Below, piece by piece: positions 42,598-50,383 of a stretch of DNA of 64,000 nucleotides (positions are counted from its first letter, which is position 1; the number at the start of each line of letters is the position of its first letter). The translations under genes and the position numbers were made by a program. The notes under the pieces are model-generated. The model did not search any database and was not told the DNA's origin. It saw nothing but the letters and a program-made list of their open reading frames with translations. This stretch comes from Akkermansiaceae bacterium (GTDB lineage: Bacteria > Verrucomicrobiota > Verrucomicrobiia > Verrucomicrobiales > Akkermansiaceae): contig JAHCBC010000002.1 in assembly GCA_019634595.1 (NCBI GenBank), positions 434,001 through 498,000 of the forward strand, in the 5' to 3' direction.

Positions 42598-44112
42598 CTA
42601 CGGCACCACCGGCTTCACCGGAGCCCCCGCCTCATCCACGGGATAGAGCGCCTTCTCCTCCTCCAGCGCGGTTGCGAGCGCCTTCATCATCCGGCTGAGG
42701 TTGGCGGGGTCGGATGAGGAAAGATCCTCCTGCTCGAAGGGGTCGTTCTTCAGATTGAAGAGCTGGTAGCGGGTGTTCCCGTTCTCAGCGTCGGGGAAAT
42801 AGTGATAGGCCACTTTCCAGTCCCCTTCACGGTAGGTGGTGAAATGGTTGCTGCGGTGCGGCGCGTGCGGGTAGTGCATGAGGAATGCATCCGGATGGCT
42901 CCCGTCCGCCGCGCCCGTCAGCAGGGTATCGAGCTTCCGTCCGTCCATCTCGTAGGCTTCCGGAGCCGCAACCCCTGCAAGACCGGTGAGGGTGGGGAAG
43001 ATGTCATGGATCGCCGCGAATTGTGTCTGCACCGCTCCCTGCTTCACGGGCAGTTTCTTCTGGTTCGCATTATCGGCGGACGGCTTTGCCCACGCGGCGA
43101 TGAACGGGCTGCGCATGCCGCCCTCGTAGTGGGAGCCTTTCTTGCCGCGCAGCGGGGCGGCGCTGCCCACGTTGTGGGCCTCGCCCAGCGGGGAGTCCGA
43201 GCCGTTGTCACCCAGAAAAACGATCAGCGTGTCCTCCGCCACGCCCAGCTTTTCCAGATGGTCCATCAGGTCGCCCAGGGACTTGTCCATGCCCTCGACC
43301 AGCGTGGCGAACGCCTGCGCCTTCGGCGGTTTTCCACTATCCTTATAGTGGTCGGCGAACCTGGCATCGGACTCGAACGGAGTATGGACCGCGTAGTGTC
43401 CCAGATGGAGGAAAAACGGCTTCTTGTCCTTCACCGCCAGCTCCACCTGGGCGTTGGCTTCCAGCGTGAGCGCCTCCGTGAGGAAGATGTCCTGGCCGTG
43501 GTATTTCTCCAGGCCCTTCACGGCATTTGCCACCTGCTTCGTCTTCGCGCCGAAATCCAGAGTCCCCTTGTAGCTCGCGGGATGGCCGATGGGTCCACCG
43601 GCGATGTTCACATCAAACCCGAGGTTGAGCGGATCCGCGCCCTCGGAGTCCCCGGGACCGAAGTGCGCCTTGCCAACCTGGATGGTGCGGTAGCCGGCCT
43701 TTTGCAGCAGGCGCGGCAGGGTCACATCATCCTTCCGCAGCCCTTTCCAGTTCCACTCCGGCGGGCCGTTCGGTCCGCGGTTGTCGGTGGACTGGTTGAT
43801 CCAGTTCGTCGTCCGGTGGCGGGCCGCGTTCTTTCCGGTGATGAGGGAGATGCGGCTCGGCGAGCAAAGGCTCATCGCGTTGAACTGGTTGAAGCGGATG
43901 CCCCGTTCGGCCAGGCGCTCCATGGAAGGTGTGCGGAAATAATCGTTGAGCGGATAGCGCTGCGGCTTGCCGGATACATCCGTCAGGAAGGGAACCGATG
44001 TGTCCATCACCCCCATGTCATCCACCAAGAAGATGATGATGTTCGGTTGGGCGGCGGAAACCGTGGCGGAAAGACAGAGGGCGAGGAAAAGGGCTTTCAG
44101 GAAATTCATCAT
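42598..44112 (-). CDS. Secreted sulfatase (type I, formylglycine-dependent)
   Basis: A 504-residue exported sulfatase (signal MMNFLKALFLALCLSATVSA). The FGly signature is intact: CSPSRISLITGKNAARH (the cysteine becomes formylglycine). Metal ligands are in NIIIFLVDDMG and FLGDNGSDSP, and substrate-side residues in YEGGMRSPFIA. It removes sulfate esters from extracellular polysaccharides, which fits the marine or algal-polymer lifestyle typical of this group. A formylglycine-generating enzyme is required but not in the window. The ATG at 44109 is equally possible. It is divergent from a small membrane protein gene. Confidence 0.92.
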   Translation of the reverse strand: MMNFLKALFLALCLSATVSAAQPNIIIFLVDDMGVMDTSVPFLTDVSGKPQRYPLNDYFRTPSMERLAERGIRFNQFNAMSLCSPSRISLITGKNAARHRTTNWINQSTDNRGPNGPPEWNWKGLRKDDVTLPRLLQKAGYRTIQVGKAHFGPGDSEGADPLNLGFDVNIAGGPIGHPASYKGTLDFGAKTKQVANAVKGLEKYHGQDIFLTEALTLEANAQVELAVKDKKPFFLHLGHYAVHTPFESDARFADHYKDSGKPPKAQAFATLVEGMDKSLGDLMDHLEKLGVAEDTLIVFLGDNGSDSPLGEAHNVGSAAPLRGKKGSHYEGGMRSPFIAAWAKPSADNANQKKLPVKQGAVQTQFAAIHDIFPTLTGLAGVAAPEAYEMDGRKLDTLLTGAADGSHPDAFLMHYPHAPHRSNHFTTYREGDWKVAYHYFPDAENGNTRYQLFNLKNDPFEQEDLSSSDPANLSRMMKALATALEEEKALYPVDEAGAPVKPVVP

Positions 44113-44276
44113 CGGAAGGGGGGAAGGGTGGAGGGATACGGTTGCCGTTGCACGCACTCTTTCCCTGAGGGCGGAGGTGGAATGTGCGAATCCTTTTCCA
44201 ACTGCGGCCCATGCGCGGTCCGGATAGGATGCCAGCGGATGGCGGGATCATCCGCCATGCCAAACCTTGGAAAGCC

Positions 44277-44474
44277 ATGGAATGGATTCTGATCATATCA
44301 ACCGGCTTCATCCTGTTCTTCGGTTTCGTGGTGTTCATCCTGAGACGCTTGACCGGAGAGGCCCGGGAGACCGGGAAGCACGACGGCTGGACCCCGGATA
44401 GCCAGGGATATTCCAGCACGGGTGGATCCGGCGGAACGTGGGATGGGGACTCCGGCGGTGGCGGCGATTGCTGA
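44277..44474 (+). CDS. Small membrane protein with glycine-rich tail
   Basis: A 65-residue protein: one N-terminal transmembrane segment (WILIISTGFILFFGFVVFIL), a short basic stretch, then a glycine/serine/aspartate-rich tail ending GGGGDC. No family recognised. The pattern resembles single-pass membrane proteins with low-complexity tails whose role is unknown. It is divergent from the sulfatase and convergent with the Nudix gene. The start is the only ATG that gives the helix cleanly. Confidence 0.5.
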   Translation: MEWILIISTGFILFFGFVVFILRRLTGEARETGKHDGWTPDSQGYSSTGGSGGTWDGDSGGGGDC

Positions 44475-44495
44475 CAAAGACAGCATCGGAGCCGG

Positions 44496-44960
44496 TCACA
44501 GCTCCACATCGAAGAAATCCAGCATCACCTGCCGGTACACGTCGCGCTTGAACTCCGGCAGCCACTCCAGGTCGAACTCCGTCGGGTGGATCCAGCGGTG
44601 GGCGCGGAACTCCCGGGGCCGTTGGTTCACGTTCACCGGTGGTGCGGAGTCCAGCAGCTCACAGAGGTAGTAGGTCTGCTCCTGGCCCTGGTTGCCGTGC
44701 TTCTGCAGCTTCTTCTGCCGCACCTGCTCCGGGTAGAGATAGCGGTAGCCGCTGCGCTTTTTCACGATCCGGAGATGCTTCGGCCCGATGCCGATCTCCT
44801 CCTTCACTTCGCGGAACAGCGCGCCTTCCAGTGACTCCCCCGCGTCCACTCCGCCCTGCGGGAACTGCCATGCCCCGGGGATGGTCCACCGCTCGCAGAT
44901 CAGCAAGGAACCGTCAGCCCTCACGATCAGCGCGGCGACGTTCGACCGGTAGCGGACCAT
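44496..44960 (-). CDS. Nudix hydrolase, RppH-like RNA pyrophosphohydrolase
   Basis: A 154-residue cytoplasmic enzyme with a complete Nudix box starting at GGVDAGESLEGALFREVKEE (pattern G-x5-E-x7-REVxEExG) in the RppH-like context AWQFPQGGVDAGES. RppH-type enzymes remove pyrophosphate from the 5' end of mRNA or from dinucleoside polyphosphates. The WQFPQGG and YRYLYPEQ features favour RppH over general Nudix enzymes. The start at 44960 (MVRYRSNVAALI) fits the family; an upstream start at 44996 adds 12 residues. It is convergent with the small membrane protein gene. Confidence 0.85.
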   Translation of the reverse strand: MVRYRSNVAALIVRADGSLLICERWTIPGAWQFPQGGVDAGESLEGALFREVKEEIGIGPKHLRIVKKRSGYRYLYPEQVRQKKLQKHGNQGQEQTYYLCELLDSAPPVNVNQRPREFRAHRWIHPTEFDLEWLPEFKRDVYRQVMLDFFDVEL

Positions 44961-45065
44961 GGCTGGAACCCTGTGGGATTTCCGGAATCGTGACAATATT
45001 TAACTTGTCCGAAGCACTTTCCGAATGCTGGCCATCGCCACCGGATCCTGCCACATCTGTCAGGG

Positions 45066-45605
45066 ATGAAGACCCATGCCCTTGTCCTGTCTGCGGTCCT
45101 TGCCGCATTCGTTTCCGTGGAGGCCCAGGTGACCCCGCCTTTCCAACCGAAAGACGATGCGGATCCGTCAAAGCCCTCCGAGGAACAGTCCGCGGTGAAG
45201 GGCTTCTGGCAGGCCCGGCTTGCCGGAGGGGAGTATGCCGTCGCCACCGAGCGCATCACCTCGGTCAGCCGCCATAGCTACGTGCTGGATGGCACGGTGC
45301 TTGTCGATGAGGTCACCATCGACACCACCGGGCAGGCGCTCGCCCGGTTCTATTTCCTGTCACCCCGCTCGGCGAAAAGCGGCGGCACGGCGGCGGAGCA
45401 GGGAAAGGGCTTTCTGGACGCAGGCGGCCAGGCGTCCGGAGCGGACGAAGATCACATGGTCATCAAGAAATACCCGGACACCACCCACGCGAAAACCATC
45501 GAATACCGCCTCGGCAGCGAGGCGGAGCTGACGAAGCTGTTCAACAGCGCGAAGCAGGCGTGGCAGTCCGGAAAGGGCGGGCAGTTCAGCGCGCGGATCA
45601 AGTGA
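45066..45605 (+). CDS. Secreted hypothetical protein
   Basis: A 179-residue exported protein (signal MKTHALVLSAVLAAFVSVEAQ) with a proline-rich start (VTPPFQPKDDADPSKPSEEQ) and a mixed alpha/beta body (VATERITSVSRHSYVLDGTVLVDEVTIDTTG). The C terminus is lysine-rich (AKQAWQSGKGGQFSARIK). No family recognised. It lies between the divergent Nudix gene and the convergent FecR-LamG gene. Confidence 0.7.
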   Translation: MKTHALVLSAVLAAFVSVEAQVTPPFQPKDDADPSKPSEEQSAVKGFWQARLAGGEYAVATERITSVSRHSYVLDGTVLVDEVTIDTTGQALARFYFLSPRSAKSGGTAAEQGKGFLDAGGQASGADEDHMVIKKYPDTTHAKTIEYRLGSEAELTKLFNSAKQAWQSGKGGQFSARIK

Positions 45606-45648
45606 GCGGGAGAGCCTGGTGATCCCATTTCATGGAAATCCGCGCGAT

Positions 45649-47244
45649 TCAACGGAGGGTGTTGTGGCGCATGAGGCGGATCACTTCTTCGGAGGAAAGG
45701 GCGGAGTCGAAGATGAAGACTTCATCCACCGAACCGCGGAAGAAGCGTTTCGCATATTTGGAGGTGGCTGACGCGGCGTTCCGGCCGAGGCGGACGCCTT
45801 CGCCGGGAGGGGCGGAGGCGGTGTCGATGGGGGTGAAGGTCCGCCGTGAGACGCGCTCCAACCGACCATCCACGTAGAGGAGAACGTTGGTGGAGAGGTT
45901 GGGCTTGTCCCCGCCATACATGACGACGGCGACGTGATGCCAGCGGTCGTCGCGCAGGTCCGTGGTGCCGATGATCATTCCGCGGTTGAAAGTACCGACG
46001 CGCAGGGCGCCGGGGGCTCCGTCGTCCGCCACGCCATTCGCGGAAAGCTGCCAGATCGAGCCTTGCCTCGAGGTTCCCCACGAAAGGAAGCCGTGGCCCT
46101 GATCCGGACTGACATCCGGGGGAATCCGCACCCACATCGAGATGCTGCGGGTGGCGGAGCCGAGGATTCCGGGGAAGTCGGACTCGGCGGAAGCTCCGTC
46201 ACCGTTGAAATAGAGCGCGGAGCCGAATTTGCCGGTGACCCAGGATGGCCCCTTGAGCGGGACCGGTGTGCCTTCCGGGTAGGCGCGGAATCGCAGTTCG
46301 GCCTCGCCGGGGGTGGCCAGGCCATTTCCGGAATCCGCGGAGATGAGGCCGTCGCCTTCGTCAAGACGCCAATGGATGAAGGGCCGGGGACGATTTTCCG
46401 GAGATTTCTCCGGGAGCGAATTCAGGAAAATGCCGGCATTGATCGGGATGGAGCGCGGGCCGGAGGATTCCAGCCGCGCGGCTTCGCCTTCGCGGAGCGA
46501 CGAGGTGATGTGGTTTTCCGGCCTGACATCGACGAGGCCTTCGATGACATGGACCGAGGGATCGTCTCCCGAGGCTTCGATGCCGAAGGTGGTGCCGCGG
46601 TCAACGATGATGCCGCGGGTCGTGCGGACTTCGAGCCCATGGGCGGTAGGCGGGCAATGGACGACCAGCAGTCCGCGGTTGAGATCAATGGCCATGGGGC
46701 TGCGGATTTTGAAATCGAACGGGGCTTCGGCGAGAAGGGTGGCTCCGTTTTCCAGAAGAATCCGGGCGAGTCCGCTGCGGGCGCGGAGATGGGTGCCGGG
46801 AACGAGCGGGCCGGGGGGCCGGTCGCCGGTGTCCCATTCGATGGCTTCCGAGCCGGTGAGTTCCCCGGCCGGCCGGGCGGCGGATTTTTTCATCAGGGCC
46901 AGTGGAACGCACCCCAGGGTGATCGTGGCCGCGGCGAGTGAAATGCGTTTCACCATCGTCCCGCGGCGGGAATGGCGGAGCCGGATGACCGTCTGCTCCG
47001 CCAATGTGGCGGCTTCGTCCGCGCGGTGTTTTTGCAGGCTCTGGGTTACCTCGTCGGCTGCGGTCGCGGGCGCGGATGACTTGAGAACCACCGGCAGCAA
47101 CCGGTCGACGAGGAGAGCCCGGAGGAGTTCGTCACGAGCGGCGGTGTCCTCGTGCCAGTGGCGGAGGATGCGGGCCGCGTCTTCGGCGGTGAGACGGTTT
47201 TCCGCCGTCTCCCGGGTGAGCCGATGCCATTCCTCCGGGTTCAT
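45649..47244 (-). CDS. FecR-type membrane protein with LamG domain (second pair)
   Basis: A 531-residue protein of the same layout as the one at 16.4 kb: helical N terminus (MNPEEWHRLTRETAENRLTA), a transmembrane segment at about residues 96-116, a FecR-like domain (about 130-250, RSGLARILLENGATLLAEAP, IIVDRGTTFGIEASGDDP) and a C-terminal LamG domain (about 280-531, PFIHWRLDEGDGL, SISMWVRIPPDVSP, RWHHVAVVMYGGDKP, VLLYVDGRL). It probably senses an extracellular substrate and controls the neighbouring sigma factor. Its ATG overlaps the sigma stop by 4 nt (ATGA), showing tight coupling. Confidence 0.85.
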   Translation of the reverse strand: MNPEEWHRLTRETAENRLTAEDAARILRHWHEDTAARDELLRALLVDRLLPVVLKSSAPATAADEVTQSLQKHRADEAATLAEQTVIRLRHSRRGTMVKRISLAAATITLGCVPLALMKKSAARPAGELTGSEAIEWDTGDRPPGPLVPGTHLRARSGLARILLENGATLLAEAPFDFKIRSPMAIDLNRGLLVVHCPPTAHGLEVRTTRGIIVDRGTTFGIEASGDDPSVHVIEGLVDVRPENHITSSLREGEAARLESSGPRSIPINAGIFLNSLPEKSPENRPRPFIHWRLDEGDGLISADSGNGLATPGEAELRFRAYPEGTPVPLKGPSWVTGKFGSALYFNGDGASAESDFPGILGSATRSISMWVRIPPDVSPDQGHGFLSWGTSRQGSIWQLSANGVADDGAPGALRVGTFNRGMIIGTTDLRDDRWHHVAVVMYGGDKPNLSTNVLLYVDGRLERVSRRTFTPIDTASAPPGEGVRLGRNAASATSKYAKRFFRGSVDEVFIFDSALSSEEVIRLMRHNTLR

Positions 47245-47828
47245 AGCGGGCGGGGGGTGGGGGGCTGCGGGGAAAGTTTTTCCCGGATGCAATTGCCGAT
47301 GAGATGCCGGAGGCGGTGGAGCTGCATGGAGACGGCGGAGGTTTTCCGCTCGAGCAGCGCGGCGAGCTCGTCGAGTGAAAGCTCATCCGCGTAACGGGCG
47401 AAGAGAAGCTGCCGGGCGGGTGATTCCAGTTGATCCAGGCAATGCCGCAGGGCTTCCAGCGGCGTCCGTTCGTCGAGGGGCTCGATCCATTGGCGGAGCG
47501 AGTCGTCGATCAGGTTCTGGAGTTCCTCGATGGCCCCCACTGGCAGCGCGCGGAATTTCCGGCGGTGGTTTCCGGAGAGATTGACGGCGATGCGCCGGAG
47601 CCAGGGGCGCATCGGCCGGCCGGGGGTGCACTGGTCGAGCTTTTTGAAGGCGAGCAGAAAAACCTCCTGGGTGAGGTCCTCGGCGTCGTGGGCATTTCCC
47701 ATGCGGACGGCGAGGCAGGCGCGGACTGCGGCGTAGTGGTGTTCCACGAGGATTCCGAAGGCGGCGAGGTCGCCGTTTTGCGCCGCTGAGATCAGGCGGG
47801 ATTCTTCGTTGGCGGCGATTTCACTCAT
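47241..47828 (-). CDS. ECF RNA polymerase sigma factor (second pair)
   Basis: A sigma-70-family ECF factor of 195 residues. Region 2 reads RMGNAHDAEDLTQEVFLLAFKKLDQ and MRPWLRRIAVNLSGNHRR. Region 4 reads LDQLESPARQLLFARYADELSLDELAALLERKTSAVSMQLHRLRHL. It belongs to the same broad group as the factor at 18.0 kb but is clearly diverged. I chose the ATG at 47828; the open frame upstream is non-coding. It is divergent from the PES-CTERM gene at 48.0 kb, with an inverted repeat in the intergenic region, and coupled to the FecR-LamG gene behind it. Confidence 0.9.
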   Translation of the reverse strand: MSEIAANEESRLISAAQNGDLAAFGILVEHHYAAVRACLAVRMGNAHDAEDLTQEVFLLAFKKLDQCTPGRPMRPWLRRIAVNLSGNHRRKFRALPVGAIEELQNLIDDSLRQWIEPLDERTPLEALRHCLDQLESPARQLLFARYADELSLDELAALLERKTSAVSMQLHRLRHLIGNCIREKLSPQPPTPRPL

Positions 47829-47871
47829 AGGCGGAGGCGTGTAGTACTTCCTGATGTGTTGGGAAGAGGGA

Positions 47872-47913
47872 TTCAGCACAATTTGCGATTTTTTTCCGTT
47901 CCGCCGTGCTGAA
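47872..47913. promoter_or_regulatory. Inverted repeat in the sigma/PES-CTERM divergent region
   Basis: Arms TTCAGCAC (47872-47879) and GTGCTGAA (47906-47913), 26 nt apart, in the 178-nt region shared by the divergent sigma and PES-CTERM genes. It may be an operator or a hairpin. A 7-nt T-run lies between the arms. Confidence 0.35.
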
Positions 47914-48006
47914 AAGGCTGCCCGAAAACATGTAGCCCTGACCACGGGGATAAAAATTCCGCAGGGTCATCCTCCTCTGCCAATCATTTCCAAACCTGAA
48001 CCATCC

Positions 48007-48750
48007 ATGATCCCCAAGACATCGCATCGTTTCTCCGGACTGCCGTCGCGTTCGATTCCCGTGTTCGCGGCTTTGCTCGCGGCATTGCCGCTGAAGGCCG
48101 CCGTCCTCCAGCCGGTTTCCTCTTCGGGGCTTGCGAAGAACGGGACATTGGTCACGACGACCGCGGCCACCCACCGCGTCGGGTCTGCGGCCACCGACGG
48201 GAATGGGCGTAACATGCTGGTGAGTTTCCAACTGCCGGATTTCGGGGCGGTTGCCAATCCGTTCACCTCGGCGAGTCTGGGCTTGTATCTGGACGGGAAG
48301 AGCGGCACCCCGTTTTCCTTCAATGTCGATCTTTACGGCCTTGCGGCGCAGGGCACTTCGGCTCTGCCGACGGGCGCGTATTACGAGGGGGCGACTGTCG
48401 ATTCCAGTCCCGGCGTCAGTTTGATTCAGCAGGATTTTGCCATCACGACCACGAGCAACGGGTCGTCTGTCACGACCAGCGCCATCGTCGGCAATGTCAA
48501 TCTGCTGAACTATCTCAATGCCCAATACGCGGGCGGTGCCGGCGCGCTGCAATATGTCGTTTTCCGGCTCAATCCGGATGTGGGAAATCCCGGAACTGCG
48601 GCGATCGGCTACAATTTCGGGTCCGCACAGAATCCAGGCAGTGCGGGCCTTCCTTCACTGACTTACGAGGCGATCCCGGAGTCGGCGACGGGGGCATTGC
48701 TGCTGGTTTCCGGCGGCTTTGTGATAGTCCGCCGCCGCCGGCGGAACTGA
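48007..48750 (+). CDS. PEP-CTERM-like surface protein with a PES tag
   Basis: A 247-residue secreted protein (signal region SRSIPVFAALLAALPLKAA) with a beta-rich body of the DNRLRE/sandwich type (MLVSFQLPDFG, LQYVVFRLNPDVGN). The C-terminal tag reads IPESATGALLLVSGGFVIV followed by five arginines: a PEP-CTERM layout in which the second proline is replaced by serine. The helix and basic tail are intact, so sorting may still work. It is divergent from the second ECF sigma gene, mirroring the PEP-CTERM gene that sits beside the first sigma pair. Confidence 0.75.
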   Translation: MIPKTSHRFSGLPSRSIPVFAALLAALPLKAAVLQPVSSSGLAKNGTLVTTTAATHRVGSAATDGNGRNMLVSFQLPDFGAVANPFTSASLGLYLDGKSGTPFSFNVDLYGLAAQGTSALPTGAYYEGATVDSSPGVSLIQQDFAITTTSNGSSVTTSAIVGNVNLLNYLNAQYAGGAGALQYVVFRLNPDVGNPGTAAIGYNFGSAQNPGSAGLPSLTYEAIPESATGALLLVSGGFVIVRRRRRN

Positions 48751-48775
48751 CCTCACGCGAATTGCCGATCCTTGG

Positions 48776-49165
48776 TCAGACCACCTTTGCGCCACGCTCC
48801 AGGATCTCGACTTCATAGCCGTCGGGATCCGTCACGAACGCCATCTTGCGGCCGCCGGAGGTGAACTTCTCCCTCCAGCCGTCCGGCCAGATCTCGATGC
48901 CGGATTTCTCGACGCCGTCGCAGTACTCCACGATGTCCTCCACACCCAGACACGTGTGCATGAGGTCCTCCGGGCAGGTCGCCGTGTAGTCCGGTGAATA
49001 GGTCAGCTCCAGGAACACGTCGTTGCCGGGCAGGTTGAGGAAGGCCAGCTTGTTCCCTTGCGGGGAGTCTTTGAACTCGCCCAGCTCGTAGCCCAGCTTC
49101 TTGTAGAAGGCGATCGAGTTGTCGAGGTCACGGACACGGATGCGGGTATGCAGGAAACGGATCAT
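48776..49165 (-). CDS. VOC-family protein, glyoxalase I-like
   Basis: A 129-residue metal-dependent vicinal-oxygen-chelate protein. The lyase pattern of glyoxalase I is visible: FLHTRIRVRDLDNSIAFYKKLGYEL with metal-binding His, NDVFLELTYSP with Glu, LMHTCLGVEDI with His, and the terminal FVTDPDGYEVEILE with Glu. It should convert the methylglyoxal-glutathione adduct to lactoylglutathione or a related product. The true start is 49165; the open frame continues upstream only through the palindromic repeat at 49192-49296, which would add a false peptide. Confidence 0.88.
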   Translation of the reverse strand: MIRFLHTRIRVRDLDNSIAFYKKLGYELGEFKDSPQGNKLAFLNLPGNDVFLELTYSPDYTATCPEDLMHTCLGVEDIVEYCDGVEKSGIEIWPDGWREKFTSGGRKMAFVTDPDGYEVEILERGAKVV

Positions 49166-49191
49166 GGGGGGAAGATGGAACATCGAACATC

Positions 49192-49296
49192 GAACGTCCA
49201 ACATTGAACGTCGAAGAGACGATCAGGACGCGAACGCCAGGCGGACGCATTTGCATCACCGCCATTCTTCAATTCGACGTTCGATGTTGGACGCTC
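49192..49296. repeat. Palindromic element with 24-bp inverted ends
   Basis: Ends 49192-49215 and 49273-49296 are inverted copies matching at 22 of 24 positions, built on GAACGTCCAACAT and GAACGTCGAA. Left of it, partial copies (GAACATCGAACATCGAACGT) extend to 49178. It lies between the divergent VOC and membrane-protein genes and is non-coding, though it creates misleading N-terminal ORF extensions for both. Confidence 0.65.
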
Positions 49297-49316
49297 AAGA
49301 TAGCTTGCCATCCTGC

Positions 49317-49335
49317 GGCTTTGTGTGGCAAAGCC
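49317..49335. promoter_or_regulatory. Operator-like palindrome 1 (CTTTGT-type)
   Basis: GGCTTTGTGTGGCAAAGCC, a perfect 7-bp-arm dyad around TGTGG, ending 5 nt before the ATG of the membrane-protein/regulator pair. Its core matches the sites at 50278 and 50362, consistent with autoregulation by the winged-helix protein. Confidence 0.6.
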
Positions 49336-49340
49336 TTGTC

Positions 49341-49961
49341 ATGACGACACGCGAAGAAGCCGCCGAGCAGTTGCGGGTGATCCGGACCATGATGGAGCGG
49401 GCGACGATCTTCCGCGCGCTGTCCGGAGAGACGGCGCTCATCGGCGGTGCGGCGGCCCTTGCGGCGGCGTGGTTGTCCGAGGGCAGGCAGGGCTGGGCAT
49501 GGGCCGGGTGGTGGCTTTTCGGAGCGGCGATGGTCCTGTTGTTCAACGCATGGCAGATCTTCCGCGCCAGCTCCTCCCACGCGAAACCGTTCTGGAACAC
49601 CGGTCTCAAGCTGGCCATCCGCGGTGCGCTGCCCTCCATCGTCGCAGGAGGCTTTCTCGGGCTGCTCTTCGTCAGGGCGAAGAACGAGCCGGCGGCCGCG
49701 TGTCTATGGAGCCTCCACTATGGCCTGGCGCTGCTCGCCATCCGGGAGTTCGCGCCGCGTTCCATGGTCTGGCTCGGCTGGGCTTTTGTGATCTTCGGGG
49801 TGACCGGCCTGGCCGGGGTGGCTCAGGTCGTGGAGAGCATCGCCGGGCTGGCACCCATCAAGAACGGATCGCGGCTCATGGCGATTGCGTTCGGGGGTTT
49901 CCATCTGATTTATGGGGCTGTGATCGTCACGACGAAGGGCCGTGAGGAATCCGAAGCATGA
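49341..49961 (+). CDS. Membrane protein paired with a winged-helix regulator
   Basis: A 206-residue inner membrane protein with about five hydrophobic segments: residues 30-46, 52-72, 91-108, 121-136 and 140-160, plus a weaker one near the end. It starts with a helical cytoplasmic part (MTTREEAAEQLRVIRTMMERATIFRALSGE). No enzyme motif is seen. Its ATGA stop-start overlap with the winged-helix gene is typical of membrane-protein/regulator pairs in which the membrane partner may sense a signal and sequester or modulate the regulator. The operator-like palindrome is almost touching its start codon. Confidence 0.7.
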   Translation: MTTREEAAEQLRVIRTMMERATIFRALSGETALIGGAAALAAAWLSEGRQGWAWAGWWLFGAAMVLLFNAWQIFRASSSHAKPFWNTGLKLAIRGALPSIVAGGFLGLLFVRAKNEPAAACLWSLHYGLALLAIREFAPRSMVWLGWAFVIFGVTGLAGVAQVVESIAGLAPIKNGSRLMAIAFGGFHLIYGAVIVTTKGREESEA

Positions 49962-50257
49962 TCGATTTTTCCCAGCTCGACCGCACCATCCACGAAAAAG
50001 GCCGTCTCTCCATCATGACGCTGCTGGCTTCGAGGGCGGAGCCATGGGCATTCCAGGACCTCAAGGGGCAGCTCGACATGTCCGACGGGAACCTCATCAC
50101 CCACCTCCGCACGCTGGAGAAAGCCGAGTTCATCTCCGGCGAAAAGCTCACCGGGGACGGCCGGCCCCAGACGCTCTATGCGCTCTCGGACGCCGGAAAG
50201 AAGGCCTTCGTCGCCTATCTGGGAGTGCTGGAGCAGATCCTGGATCTGGGCAAATGA
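49958..50257 (+). CDS. Winged-helix transcriptional regulator (ArsR/MarR-like)
   Basis: A 99-residue DNA-binding protein, a single winged-helix domain of the HTH_34/ArsR-MarR type. The pattern is RLSIMTLLASRAEPWAFQDL (helices 1-2), KGQLDMSDGNLITHLRTLEKAEFI (recognition helix) and the wing GEKLTGDGRPQTLYALSDAGKKAF. Small size and lack of metal-binding cysteines suggest a ligand- or partner-controlled repressor. It overlaps the membrane-protein gene by 4 nt. Three CTTTGT-N3-RCAAAG palindromes lie around the operon and over the next gene's ribosome binding site, and these are its likely operators. Confidence 0.85.
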   Translation: MIDFSQLDRTIHEKGRLSIMTLLASRAEPWAFQDLKGQLDMSDGNLITHLRTLEKAEFISGEKLTGDGRPQTLYALSDAGKKAFVAYLGVLEQILDLGK

Positions 50258-50277
50258 GTTTTCCGCTTGCCTTCACC

Positions 50278-50298
50278 TAACTTTGTGGAGCAAAGTTA
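50278..50298. promoter_or_regulatory. Operator-like palindrome 2 (CTTTGT-type)
   Basis: TAACTTTGTGGAGCAAAGTTA: perfect 8-bp arms around TGGAG. It lies 20 nt after the regulator stop and 85 nt upstream of the next gene, within its probable promoter. Confidence 0.65.
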
Positions 50299-50361
50299 AT
50301 CCATGGCAGGCACGTCCAACCTTGTGAAACCGAAACCAGCGGTGCCCCTTTTTTAACCAAT

Positions 50362-50380
50362 TACTTTGTAGGACAAAGAA
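50362..50380. promoter_or_regulatory. Operator-like palindrome 3 over the ribosome binding site
   Basis: TACTTTGTAGGACAAAGAA: CTTTGT/ACAAAG around AGG. The AGGA inside it is the only Shine-Dalgarno-like sequence for the ATG at 50384. A bound repressor would block the start region, and the RNA hairpin could hide the ribosome binding site. Confidence 0.6.
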
Positions 50381-50383
50381 AAA

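Noticed and set aside
44239-44258. ATGGCGG/CCGCCAT inverted repeat upstream of the small membrane protein
   Set aside because: Short arms with several alternative foldings in GC-rich DNA; too weak to call an operator or repeat.
49178-49300. Possible CRISPR-like array from repeated GAACATCGAA units
   Set aside because: Units are short, adjacent and inverted, without regular spacers or cas genes.
49166-49340. N-terminal extensions of the VOC and membrane proteins (MLDVRCSMF and NIEHRTSNIERR types)
   Set aside because: These come from the palindromic repeat and lack similarity to either family.
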